From assembly GCF_000019085.1 (NCBI RefSeq), contig NC_010321.1, positions 566,501-630,500 of the forward strand: a DNA stretch of 64,000 nucleotides. Reading direction: 5' to 3'. The stretch comes from Thermoanaerobacter pseudethanolicus ATCC 33223 (lineage in GTDB: Bacteria > Bacillota > Thermoanaerobacteria > Thermoanaerobacterales > Thermoanaerobacteraceae). The notes under the pieces were generated by a model. That model did no database searches. It saw only the letters and a list, made by a program, of their open reading frames with translations, and had not been told where the DNA came from. The position numbers and the translations under genes were made by a program. Below, piece by piece: positions 16,825-25,089 of the stretch (its first letter is position 1; the number at the start of each line of letters is the position of its first letter).

Positions 16825-18321
16825 ATGCAACAAGATGAAGTAAGAGAATTGCGGGAACAACTCAATAAAACTCCGAAGACACCAAATGAAATTTCTCTGT
16901 TGTTAAAAAGAATAATAAAAAAACAAAAAGAAATAGTACAAATAATTAGCATTTTGGAGCTTTTTAATGAGACGGTGTACTTATACCATGTACTATTTAG
17001 GAAAAAGAATGTGGCAAATGCTTTGGCATATTTAGATAAAGAAACACAAAACATTTTGGAGGTTGTTAAGAATATAGCAAATAATACAAAATATTTCAGC
17101 CTTATGGAAGAAAAAATGAAAAGAAATACAGAAAAGACGATTAGAAAATATAAAGAGTACTTTGAAAATGCTATAGATGTTTTGTATGGATATTATGTAG
17201 AATCGAGATATGTTAACGAAGTGGTAAGTGATAGAGCAAGAGATTTCTTTTCTGAGGAATTAATAGATGAGGAAGAATTTTATGAAAATGTTATTAATTT
17301 TATAAATGAGGTTGAAGAGGAAAAAGAAGAAAGGATAAAAGAAATAATATCCAGCATTCCTTTTGCTATGTCTAAAAAACGCTTTTATGAATATTTAACA
17401 AAGGGATTGGAGAAGGATTATTCAAATTATGAAGCTTTTTTGGAAAATGTAATAGATATAGAGGAAAATTTTTATGGAAAATTAATAGAAGGCTACGGCG
17501 AAATTTTCCCTCGTATTGCTAAAAAAATTGAGTACTTACAGTCACTGGATTTTAAAGAAATGACTCGGGAAGAAGTAGACGTGTATTTTAGAAAAAGTGT
17601 AGAGTTAATAAAAAGTGTTCAAAGTCTAAGAGAGATTTCTTTTTCTGTTTTAAAAATTATAAATAGACTATTGGTAGTGTTTTTGTCAGAAAATAAATTT
17701 GAAACTTTATTTAAAAAAGAGCCTTTTATTGGGGAGTATATAGATTTTTATGGTAAATTAAATAAAAATTCTTTAGATTACAAAGAAATAGAAAAAAATA
17801 TCAAAACCTGTGATAATGTAATTTCAAATTGGTATTTTGAATTGTATAGGTATAATCTACTATTAGGAGAAATTGATTATTCTGATCTGGAGATTATGGA
17901 AATTATAGATGAGGGTATATTAGAAGACATTGAAACGCTTTCAGAGTACGAAAACTTGTTAAATGATACCAGTGAGGTAGTACTCGAGGATGGTCAAATA
18001 GAAGAAGAACCTATAGATATGGCTCTGATAAAAGGCGAAATAAAAAATGTCATTTCTTTAATTGAAGATATTTCAAGAAACATGAAAAATGAGTATAGAA
18101 AAGCGAGAATGAGAAGACTTATGGGAATTATTCCTGTGCCTCAGAATTTTGAAAAAGAAGTCTTGCATTATATAAAAAACTCCATTGAGCTTGATAATTC
18201 ACGGAGTAGAAAGTTATCTTTTATGCATACAGTAAAGAAAAAAATAGAGCTTTACAAGGATTTAAAAAACCAAAAAAATTTTTATGAGGCTATAATAAAA
18301 GGCGCAAAGGATGTTATTTAA
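16825..18321 (+). CDS. Large all-helical acidic protein, unknown
   Basis: 498 residues, predicted almost wholly alpha-helical and rich in Glu and Lys, with no recognisable catalytic motif, signal peptide or membrane span. Blocks include EISLLLKRIIKKQKEIVQII, EEEKEERIKEIISSIPFAM and RRLMGIIPVPQNFEKEVLHY. It follows the coiled-coil gene by 11 bases with an AGAGGTG site and overlaps the next gene by 11 bases, so it clearly belongs to the same operon. I do not recognise it; a cytoplasmic scaffold is the only reasonable guess. Confidence 0.72.
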   Translation: MQQDEVRELREQLNKTPKTPNEISLLLKRIIKKQKEIVQIISILELFNETVYLYHVLFRKKNVANALAYLDKETQNILEVVKNIANNTKYFSLMEEKMKRNTEKTIRKYKEYFENAIDVLYGYYVESRYVNEVVSDRARDFFSEELIDEEEFYENVINFINEVEEEKEERIKEIISSIPFAMSKKRFYEYLTKGLEKDYSNYEAFLENVIDIEENFYGKLIEGYGEIFPRIAKKIEYLQSLDFKEMTREEVDVYFRKSVELIKSVQSLREISFSVLKIINRLLVVFLSENKFETLFKKEPFIGEYIDFYGKLNKNSLDYKEIEKNIKTCDNVISNWYFELYRYNLLLGEIDYSDLEIMEIIDEGILEDIETLSEYENLLNDTSEVVLEDGQIEEEPIDMALIKGEIKNVISLIEDISRNMKNEYRKARMRRLMGIIPVPQNFEKEVLHYIKNSIELDNSRSRKLSFMHTVKKKIELYKDLKNQKNFYEAIIKGAKDVI

Positions 18322-19015
18322 AATGGTGAGGAAAATTATTCATACCTTCCTTATTAGCGGCATGGTGGTTTCACTGTTTTTGGCTGTTTTTCTTACTAGT
18401 TTGCAATATGTGGCTTTTAACCGTAATTTTTATAAAGAGGAATATGAAAAAAATAATGTAATGTCAGTAACTGGCATGAGTATTGATGAACTTATGAAAG
18501 TAACCCAGATAATGCAGAAGTATTTAATGGATAAAGAAGAAACTTTAGATGTAATGGCAAAAATTAATGGCAGTATGCAGAGAATGTTTAATGATAGAGA
18601 ATTAGCTCATATGAAAGATGTAAAAGATTTGTTTCAAATGGGTTTTTTAACAAGAAATATATCAATAATAGTTTTTATACTCATTTTTACATACTTTCTT
18701 TTTGAAAAATCCTTTTATAAAGCCTTTGATTATCTTCTAAAAGGTACAATATTTATAATAATTCTACTGTTGGTTTTTGCGCTGGCGGTGACTTTGAATT
18801 TTGATAATTGGTTTACTGGTTTTCACCTTGTATTTTTTGACAATGATTTATGGCTATTAAACGTTGAAACAGATAGACTTATACAAATGTTTCCTTTAGA
18901 ATTTTTTCAAGATGCTGTGTTTGTAATTTTCAGAAATACTTTCTTTACTTTTATAGTTATACTTGCTATAGTATATGGAGTAGTGAAAATGACAAAAAAG
19001 CCTGTTTTTAAATAG
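18311..19015 (+). CDS. Multi-span membrane protein, last gene of the operon
   Basis: About 231-234 residues depending on ATG 18311 or 18323; the latter is farther from the AAAGG site. Hydrophobic segments lie near the N-terminus (FLISGMVVSLFLAVFLTSL), then NISIIVFILIFTYFLFE, IFIIILLLVFALAVTL and TFFTFIVILAIVYGVV, so four spans with a ~75-residue extracytoplasmic or cytosolic loop between the first two. It could anchor the soluble proteins of the operon to the membrane. No family recognised. Its stop lies inside a bidirectional terminator. Confidence 0.72.
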   Translation: MLFKMVRKIIHTFLISGMVVSLFLAVFLTSLQYVAFNRNFYKEEYEKNNVMSVTGMSIDELMKVTQIMQKYLMDKEETLDVMAKINGSMQRMFNDRELAHMKDVKDLFQMGFLTRNISIIVFILIFTYFLFEKSFYKAFDYLLKGTIFIIILLLVFALAVTLNFDNWFTGFHLVFFDNDLWLLNVETDRLIQMFPLEFFQDAVFVIFRNTFFTFIVILAIVYGVVKMTKKPVFK

Positions 19016-19027
19016 GCTTTTTTGTCA
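18990..19027. terminator. Bidirectional terminator between convergent genes
   Basis: TGACAAAAAAGCCT and AGGCTTTTTTGTCA form a 14-bp stem with A/T tracts on both strands. It serves the unknown operon (+) and the FtsH-like gene (-) and overlaps both gene ends. Confidence 0.85.
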
Positions 19028-20557
19028 TACGCATAAGGTATTTTCTTCTTCCCATAATGTTTCTAATTCTTCTTTTGTAATTGATTCTTTTTCTAAAAGC
19101 TTTTCGGCTATTGCAATAACTTTATGTTTATTTTCCAGCAATATTTTTTTGGCAAGTGTATAACAGCTATTTATAATTTTGTCAATTTCTTTATCGACAA
19201 TTTCTGTGGATTTTAACATATGAAGGTCAATAACCCTGTTTCCCAATTCACTCATTCCATAATTGCAAACCATCTGATAAGCAATTTTTGTAGCTTCTTT
19301 TAAGTCATTTTCGGCTCCTGTTGAAATTTCATTGAATATTATTTCCTCAGAAGCTCTACCCCCTAAAAGCATGGTTATTTTATTTTTCAACTCTGTTTTT
19401 GTTAGTAAAAAGGCATCTTCTTTTGGAAAGTTTAATACATATCCTAATGCTTCACCTCGAGGAACGATTGAAATTTTTTCTATAGTATTTACGTTTAAAA
19501 TTTTTCCAATAAGAGCGTGACCTGCTTCGTGGTATGCAGCAATATTTCGTTCTTTTTCTAATACAGAAGGATTTTTCTTTTTAAGACCTGCGATTACGCG
19601 CTCTAATGCTTCTTCAAACTCTTCCTTTCCAATTTTACTTTTGTTTTTCATTACAGCCAGTATTGCTGCTTCGTTGCACATAGCAGCCAGATGTGCCCCT
19701 GTCATACCGTGAGTTTTTCGAGCTAATTCACTTAAAGATACACTTTCGTCAAGGGGTTTATTGCGAGTATGTACCTTTAATATTTCCAACCTTGCTTTCA
19801 TATTAGGTGCTCCAATGTGTATGGTTCTATCAAATCTTCCAGGCCTTAATAAGGCTTCGTCTAACATGTCAATTCTATTAGTTGCTCCTATGACTATAAT
19901 CCCTTCGTTGCTATTAAAACCATCCATTTCTACTAACAGTTGATTTAAAGTTTGATCTTTTTCTGAATTGTTATCAGTGTTTCTCTTTGTTCCCACAGCA
20001 TCTATCTCATCTATAAATATAATACTGGGAGCGCTTTTTTTTGCTTTTGCGAAAAGAGCTCTTATGCGACTTGCACCTACTCCTACATATTTCTCTACAA
20101 ATTCTGAACCGGAAGCACTGATAAAAGTAGAATTGGTTTCACCAGCTAATGCCGTAGCCAAAAGAGTTTTTCCTGTGCCTGGTGGTCCGTAAAATAATAT
20201 ACCCTTAGGAATTTTTGCACCCATTTTGTTGTACTTTTCTGTATTTGTCATAAAGTCGATTATAACTTTTAATTCATCGATTACTTCATCTAATCCTGCC
20301 ACATCCTTAAAAGTGATATTGGTTTTTCGATGACTGGTATCTTCCTTTGTCTCAGTGATATTGTTGTAGTTTACAGGCATGAGCTCCGAAAATTTATTTT
20401 TAAATAGTAGGTAGGTTACAACAATTACTGCTGCTGTCAAGATAAAAGAAAGGTTGAGATTTAGATTTGGTTTTACTTCTGAGATAAAAATGTAAATAAA
20501 AAGTAAATTTATAAAGATAGAAAGCGCCAAAATAATAATATGCAAATTCTTTTTCAT
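19025..20557 (-). CDS. FtsH-like AAA+ zinc metalloprotease, compact form
   Basis: 510 residues, about 100 shorter than typical FtsH. Two N-terminal membrane spans (residues ~7-25 and ~37-52) leave only about a dozen residues outside, so the usual ~70-residue FtsH external domain is missing. Walker A GPPGTGKT 124-131, Walker B IIFIDEID ~179-186, arginine-finger region [14 protein letters not shown], and HEAGH zinc site 343-347 with a distal Asp in [12 protein letters not shown] are intact, so it should be an active membrane-anchored ATP-dependent protease. It converges on the Hsp70/HEAT operon and is probably a second FtsH paralogue. Confidence 0.88.
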   Translation of the reverse strand: MKKNLHIIILALSIFINLLFIYIFISEVKPNLNLNLSFILTAAVIVVTYLLFKNKFSELMPVNYNNITETKEDTSHRKTNITFKDVAGLDEVIDELKVIIDFMTNTEKYNKMGAKIPKGILFYGPPGTGKTLLATALAGETNSTFISASGSEFVEKYVGVGASRIRALFAKAKKSAPSIIFIDEIDAVGTKRNTDNNSEKDQTLNQLLVEMDGFNSNEGIIVIGATNRIDMLDEALLRPGRFDRTIHIGAPNMKARLEILKVHTRNKPLDESVSLSELARKTHGMTGAHLAAMCNEAAILAVMKNKSKIGKEEFEEALERVIAGLKKKNPSVLEKERNIAAYHEAGHALIGKILNVNTIEKISIVPRGEALGYVLNFPKEDAFLLTKTELKNKITMLLGGRASEEIIFNEISTGAENDLKEATKIAYQMVCNYGMSELGNRVIDLHMLKSTEIVDKEIDKIINSCYTLAKKILLENKHKVIAIAEKLLEKESITKEELETLWEEENTLCV

Positions 20558-20691
20558 AATTTCTCGCCCCCACTTTTATTCTGAATGTAGTTTTTGCTTA
20601 TTAATGCAATTTATTCGTTAATTGAAAGAGTATAAAAAATGATTTTGAAGGTAAAAATGTAAAATAAATGAACGATTTTAGGAGGTTAGAT

Positions 20692-21675
20692 ATGAAAGGT
20701 TACATGGGGATAGACGTAGGTTCTGTTAGTACTAATATTGCAGTAATTGATGAGAATAATAGAGTAATAGATTCTGTTTACATAAGGACACAGGGTCAAC
20801 CTATTAAAGCAGTTCAAAATGCTCTTCGTGAGATAAAAAATAAAATAGGAGATATGGTTATTAAAGGAGTAGGCACCACAGGGAGTGCAAGGCAATTGAC
20901 TGGCTTAATGGTGGGGGCAGACATTGTCAAAAATGAAATTACTGCTCATGCCGTGGCAGCTTCCAATGTAATAAAGGATGTCAGAACGGTAATTGAAATA
21001 GGGGGACAAGACTCGAAGATCATAATTTTAAGAGATGGGGTAGTAGTAGATTTTGCAATGAATACAGTCTGTGCAGCAGGTACCGGTTCTTTTCTTGACC
21101 AGCAAGCATACCGGTTAAATATTCCCATCGAACAGTTTGGAGACATAGCTTTGCAATCTAAAAGTCCTGTCAGAATTGCGGGTAGATGTAGTGTTTTTGC
21201 AGAATCTGACATGATTCATAAGCAGCAGATGGGATATGCTCTTCCAGACATAATAAGTGGCTTGTGTGATGCACTTGTTAGAAATTATCTAAATAATGTA
21301 GGGAAGGGAAAAGAAATAAAAGAGCCAATAGTGTTTCAAGGTGGTGTTGCTGCTAATAAAGGAATAAAGGCAGCCTTTGAAAAGGCATTAGGAATGAAAG
21401 TATATGTGCCTGAACATTACGGTGTAATGGGAGCCATCGGGGCAGCAATATTGGCAAAAGAAGCAGTGAAAGAAAAAGGATATACTTCCTTTAAAGGCTT
21501 TGAAGTAAGTGACTTTAAATATAGAGCGGTAGGTTTTGAGTGTACTGCTTGCCCAAATCGATGCGAAGTCGTAGAATTCATACAAGGAGATGAGGTAATT
21601 TCAAGATGGGGAGATAAGTGTGGCAGGTGGTCTAACAGTACTAGTAAGAAAGTCCATGCAAATACAGCTAGTTAA
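20692..21675 (+). CDS. 2-hydroxyacyl-CoA dehydratase-type activator ATPase (BadF/BadG/HgdC family)
   Basis: 327 residues in the ASKHA fold. MKGYMGIDVGSVSTNIAVI is the phosphate loop and VIEIGGQDSKIIIL the second ATP motif. Cys at 127 (NTVCAAGTGSF) and 166 (AGRCSVFAE) match the two cysteines that bridge a [4Fe-4S] cluster across the HgdC dimer. A C-terminal extension adds CTACPNRCEVVEF and WGDKCGRW. It should drive ATP-dependent low-potential electron transfer to a dehydratase or reductase partner, but no partner gene is adjacent. The start at 20692 follows AGGAGG by 7 bases; the upstream ATG at 20668 lacks a site. Confidence 0.88.
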   Translation: MKGYMGIDVGSVSTNIAVIDENNRVIDSVYIRTQGQPIKAVQNALREIKNKIGDMVIKGVGTTGSARQLTGLMVGADIVKNEITAHAVAASNVIKDVRTVIEIGGQDSKIIILRDGVVVDFAMNTVCAAGTGSFLDQQAYRLNIPIEQFGDIALQSKSPVRIAGRCSVFAESDMIHKQQMGYALPDIISGLCDALVRNYLNNVGKGKEIKEPIVFQGGVAANKGIKAAFEKALGMKVYVPEHYGVMGAIGAAILAKEAVKEKGYTSFKGFEVSDFKYRAVGFECTACPNRCEVVEFIQGDEVISRWGDKCGRWSNSTSKKVHANTAS

Positions 21676-21679
21676 TTAA

Positions 21680-21708
21680 TGGGAGGCAATATAAGCCTCC
21701 CAATTTTA
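21680..21708 (+). terminator. Terminator after the activator gene
   Basis: TGGGAGGC-AATATAA-GCCTCCCA followed by ATTTT. Confidence 0.85.
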
Positions 21709-21712
21709 AACC

Positions 21713-21793
21713 TTATTTTTTTATATATGTCCATTTCCAATCATTATCCACGCCAACTGCATGCCTTACAATTCCTTTTACGTAATCCTGCTG
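21713..21793 (-). pseudogene. Possible 3' relic of a lost gene
   Basis: On the minus strand a 26-codon stretch reads QQDYVKGIVRHAVGVDNDW then KWTYIKK and stop, bounded upstream by another stop. Its Trp-rich, protein-like composition differs from the surrounding AT-rich spacer, which suggests the tail of a decayed coding sequence. Chance cannot be excluded. Confidence 0.25.
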
Positions 21794-21894
21794 TTAAAAA
21801 TGTTAATCTATATTAAACTTACTAAAAACTCTTCCGAAATAATATGTAAAATTGTATAATAAAATTATAAAGTAATAATTTCGGAGGTTAAAGG

Positions 21895-23649
21895 ATGGAT
21901 AACCGTGATATTATTTTTGCTCTTGACATTGGGACAAGGGTAGTTGTAGGGATAGTTGGAATTGAAAATAATGGGAAATTCCAAGTGCTTGCTGTTGAAC
22001 AGATGGAACATGAAAGTAGGGCAATGTTTGATGGGCAAGTTCATGATATAGATAAAGTTGCTAATGTTGTTGAAAAAATAAAGAGAAGGCTTGAAGATTC
22101 TTTAAATATAAAATTGACGGAAGTGTGTATTGCGGCGGCGGGAAGGTCTTTAAAAACTCAATTTGCGAGAGCGGAAAAAAATATTGATGAAGAGCACGAA
22201 ATAACAGTAGAAGACATAAACAATCTCGAATTGGAAGCCCTTGAGATTGCACAAAATTCCATCATTTCTCAATCAGGAGTTACAAGATATCATACCGTCG
22301 GTTATACAGTATCCAATTATTACTTAAATAGTTTTCCTATTACCAATTTAAAAGGACATAAAGGCCGTGAAATAGCAGTAGAAATTTTAGCTACTTTTCT
22401 TCCTTACGATGTAGTAGAGGGACTCTATGCTGCAGTAAAAAAAGCTGGGTTGGAAGTTTCATATATCACTTTAGAGCCTATAGCAGCAATAAATGTGGCA
22501 ATTCCACCTGAAATTCGGATGTTGAATATAGCTCTTGTAGATATAGGAGCAGGTACTTCTGACATTGCTATATCAAAAGAAGGAAATATAATAGCATATT
22601 CTATGGTGCCTTATGCCGGCGATGAAATTACCGAATCAATTGCTACCCATTTCCTCACCGATTTTAATACTGCCGAAAAAATAAAAAAAAGCACAAAAAA
22701 AGAAATAAAATTTAAAGACGTGTTAAATATAGAGCACAAAATAACAAAAGAAGAAGTAATGGAAATTATAGCGCCACAAGTTAAAGTTTTAGCGCAAAAG
22801 ATATGCGAGGAAATTATAAAATATAATGGTAAAAGCCCTTCTGCAGTATTTTTAGTGGGTGGCAGTAGTAATCTTCCTAATTTGCCTGAAGAAATAGCCT
22901 CTATATTGAATTTACCTATAAATAGAGTATCTGTGCGAGATATAAAATCAGTAGAAATTTTAGATTACAAAGGGAAGACGTTAAAAGGCCCTGAAAGCAT
23001 AACTCCAATAGGAATAGCTTACTCTGCAATGATAAATAAGAAAAAGGACTTTATAAAAGTTTCTATTGACAATAAAACAATAAAGATTTTTAACATAAAA
23101 AATCCCACGGTAATGGATGCTTTAGTTGCTATAAACTATGACTCTAAAAATTTAATTGTGCAAAATGGTGAAGATTTAGTTATCAAGCTTAACGGCCAAA
23201 AAGTTGTTATTAAAGGTGAAGAAGGAACACCTCCCAAAATATATGTAAATGGTTCATTAGCAAATTTAAAGACTCATATAAACGATGGGGACAAAATAAC
23301 AATTGTAAAAGGTCAAAAAGGGCAAGATGCTACAATAACCGCTGGTGAACTACTAAAGCAGCAAAAGGGGAAATTAATTTTTGTAAATGATTCCAAAGTG
23401 GACAAAAATTATGTTATAAAAAATGGGGATGAGATAGTTATAAAAGAAGATTTAACAAGTTTTGTTGTTACAGTAAATGGGAAAGAAGTAGAGTTAAAGG
23501 GGAAAGAAGAGTATCTCTTTGTAGACGTATTTAATTTTATAGATTTGAAACTGGATAATAACAAGGTGCCAGAAATGAAAGTTAATGGAAGGCGTGCCTC
23601 CTATACAGATATATTAAAGCCAGGAGATAATATTGAAATTGAAATATAA
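21895..23649 (+). CDS. FtsA-like actin-fold protein with beta-grasp C-terminal tail
   Basis: 584 residues, against ~410-440 for FtsA. Residues 1-~385 are FtsA/PilM-like: IIFALDIGTRVVVGIVG, EVCIAAAGRSLKT (a shortened 1C-type region), ALVDIGAGTSDIAI, VFLVGGSSNLPNLPE. The remaining ~200 residues are small domains ending in patterns such as YVNGSLANLKTHINDGDKI and VNGRRASYTDILKPGDNIEI, resembling ubiquitin/ThiS-type beta-grasp folds. No amphipathic membrane helix is obvious at the end. It stands alone with its own TATAAT (21855-21860) and a GGAGG site, away from any ftsZ. Probably a cell-envelope or division-associated ATPase; the role is unknown. Confidence 0.8.
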   Translation: MDNRDIIFALDIGTRVVVGIVGIENNGKFQVLAVEQMEHESRAMFDGQVHDIDKVANVVEKIKRRLEDSLNIKLTEVCIAAAGRSLKTQFARAEKNIDEEHEITVEDINNLELEALEIAQNSIISQSGVTRYHTVGYTVSNYYLNSFPITNLKGHKGREIAVEILATFLPYDVVEGLYAAVKKAGLEVSYITLEPIAAINVAIPPEIRMLNIALVDIGAGTSDIAISKEGNIIAYSMVPYAGDEITESIATHFLTDFNTAEKIKKSTKKEIKFKDVLNIEHKITKEEVMEIIAPQVKVLAQKICEEIIKYNGKSPSAVFLVGGSSNLPNLPEEIASILNLPINRVSVRDIKSVEILDYKGKTLKGPESITPIGIAYSAMINKKKDFIKVSIDNKTIKIFNIKNPTVMDALVAINYDSKNLIVQNGEDLVIKLNGQKVVIKGEEGTPPKIYVNGSLANLKTHINDGDKITIVKGQKGQDATITAGELLKQQKGKLIFVNDSKVDKNYVIKNGDEIVIKEDLTSFVVTVNGKEVELKGKEEYLFVDVFNFIDLKLDNNKVPEMKVNGRRASYTDILKPGDNIEIEI

Positions 23650-23658
23650 AAGTAGGTG

Positions 23659-23688
23659 AAGTCTCCACTTTTAAAAGGGTGGAGACTT
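23659..23688 (+). terminator. Hairpin after the FtsA-like gene
   Basis: AAGTCTCCAC and GTGGAGACTT form a 10-bp stem around a TTTTAAAAGG loop; the following T tract is weak (TTATAAAG). Confidence 0.65.
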
Positions 23689-23745
23689 TATAAAGTTGTG
23701 GAATTTTGACATTGCTGATATAATTAAGGGAGAGGTGAAAAGAGA

Positions 23746-24252
23746 ATGGATATATTTATTGAAAAATTGGTCAAAAAACAAAAAACTTCGAAGGATACTC
23801 TATTTAGTATTGGTGTTGTGGTGGCTACATTAATTATTGTGTTTGGCGTGATACCTTTAATACCAATAGTTAAAAATTTCTTAATTTTCTTTTTGTTTTT
23901 GTTTGGCTATTTAGCGCATTACTTAATAAGGTCGAGAAACATTGAGTTTGAGTATTCGCTTACAAACAGTGAATTGGATGTAGATAAAATAATTGACCAA
24001 AAAAGAAGGAAACATGTTATAAGCGTTGACTGCAGAGATTTTGAAATCATGGCAAGAGTTAACAGTGACAGATTCACACAAGATATAAAAACTATTAAAA
24101 ATCGAATTGAAGCGGTAAGTTCTATGTCTTCTCCTGATGTATATTTTGCAGTTTTTGAAAATGGGGGAGTAAAAACTTTGCTATTTTTTGAGCCAAATGA
24201 AAAAATGTTGGAAGCGATAGCAAGGTATATACCAAGGAAGCTTTTTAGATAA
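23746..24252 (+). CDS. DUF6106-like membrane protein
   Basis: 168 residues with two adjacent hydrophobic spans near the N-terminus (DTLFSIGVVVATLIIVFGVI and IVKNFLIFFLFLFGYLAHYLI), then a soluble domain with EYSLTNSELDVDKIIDQKRR, SVDCRDFEIMARVNSDRF and LFFEPNEKMLEAIARYIPRKL. This resembles DUF6106 proteins found in clostridia, which have no assigned function. AGAGGTGAAAAGAG precedes ATG 23746. The next gene starts 18 bases later, so they may be cotranscribed, although no functional link is clear. Confidence 0.65.
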   Translation: MDIFIEKLVKKQKTSKDTLFSIGVVVATLIIVFGVIPLIPIVKNFLIFFLFLFGYLAHYLIRSRNIEFEYSLTNSELDVDKIIDQKRRKHVISVDCRDFEIMARVNSDRFTQDIKTIKNRIEAVSSMSSPDVYFAVFENGGVKTLLFFEPNEKMLEAIARYIPRKLFR

Positions 24253-24270
24253 TATTGAGAGGTTTGGGAT

Positions 24271-24627
24271 ATGAAAGGAGAATTAGAATTTCTAGATATT
24301 AGTAAGAAAACAGGATTGTCTGTCACACTATTGAAAGAAATAATAAAGGTGATATCAAAATATACAAGTGTTGAAAAAGCAGTTATTTTTGGTTCCAGAG
24401 GTCGGGGAGACTTTAAAAAAACGTCGGATATTGATATTTGTATTTTTGGAGATGAAGTAACACATACAGAGATAAATCTTTTAGAATTTGATTTAAGAGA
24501 ATTAAATACTCCTCTTGACTTTGATGTAGTAAGTTTTAAAAGTATTACGAAAGAGGAATTAAAAGAAAACATATTGAAGGATGGAGTAGAGGTATATGAT
24601 AGAAAAAAGATTACTTCAGAGATTTGA
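24271..24627 (+). CDS. mntA: MNT-type nucleotidyltransferase antitoxin (MntA-like)
   Basis: 118 residues. VIFGSRGRGDFKKTSDIDI is the minimal nucleotidyltransferase signature (GSxxxGxxxxxSDIDI), with a third acidic residue later in LDFDVVSF. A short helical stretch precedes it. It overlaps the following HEPN-domain gene by 32 bases. In characterised MntA-HepT pairs the MNT enzyme adds AMP to the HEPN toxin and so neutralises it. Ribosome site AGAGGTTTGGGAT. The module assignment is good; activity is inferred. Confidence 0.82.
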   Translation: MKGELEFLDISKKTGLSVTLLKEIIKVISKYTSVEKAVIFGSRGRGDFKKTSDIDICIFGDEVTHTEINLLEFDLRELNTPLDFDVVSFKSITKEELKENILKDGVEVYDRKKITSEI

Positions 24628-25003
24628 AGATTTTAAAAATGCTTTTATGCGTTTAAAAGAAGCCTTTGATATCGAGATAGAGAATGAGATAATTATTGAT
24701 GGGATAATACAAAGATTTGAATTTACTTTTGAATTAGCGTGGAAACTTATGAAAGATTATCTTGCTTATGAAGGGATTGAAGTAAACAGTCCGAGAAGTG
24801 TTATCAGGGCAGCTTATGAAAATCATTTAATAGATGATGGAGAAGCTTGGATAGATATGTTAATGGATAGAAATAAAACTTCACATATTTACGATAAAAA
24901 ATTATCTTTAGAGATTTATAACAATATAAAGGATAAGCATTTAAAATATCTTGAAGATTTAAAAAGAAAATTGGAAATGATCATTGAGAGAGAAAATAAG
25001 TAA
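24596..25003 (+). CDS. hepT: HEPN-domain toxin (HepT/HI0074 type)
   Basis: 135 residues, an all-helical HI0074-like protein: QRFEFTFELAWKLMKDYLAY, then SPRSVIRAAYENHLI and MLMDRNKTSHIYDKK. RNKTSH is the RX4H motif of HEPN ribonucleases, so the toxin active site looks intact. A YD-like element follows (HIYD), including the Tyr region that MntA modifies in studied systems. The start lies inside the 3' end of mntA with an AGAGG site 3 bases upstream, so translation is coupled. Confidence 0.82.
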   Translation: MIEKRLLQRFEDFKNAFMRLKEAFDIEIENEIIIDGIIQRFEFTFELAWKLMKDYLAYEGIEVNSPRSVIRAAYENHLIDDGEAWIDMLMDRNKTSHIYDKKLSLEIYNNIKDKHLKYLEDLKRKLEMIIERENK

Positions 25004-25089
25004 GATTCCTTTATCTTAATTTATGCTGCTATAAGGGGATTATTTGAAAATAGAAAGAAATAACTAATAAATTATAAGGAGTTGATGAA

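Noticed and set aside
21832-21888. TCCGAAAT / ATTTCGGA arms that could sequester the FtsA-like gene's ribosome site
   Set aside because: The left arm lies upstream of the likely -10 (21855-21860), so it would not be in the transcript.
23919-24572. 217-residue minus-strand frame
   Set aside because: It lies opposite the DUF6106 and MntA genes, is Ser/Phe-rich as expected for an antisense shadow, and has no ribosome site.
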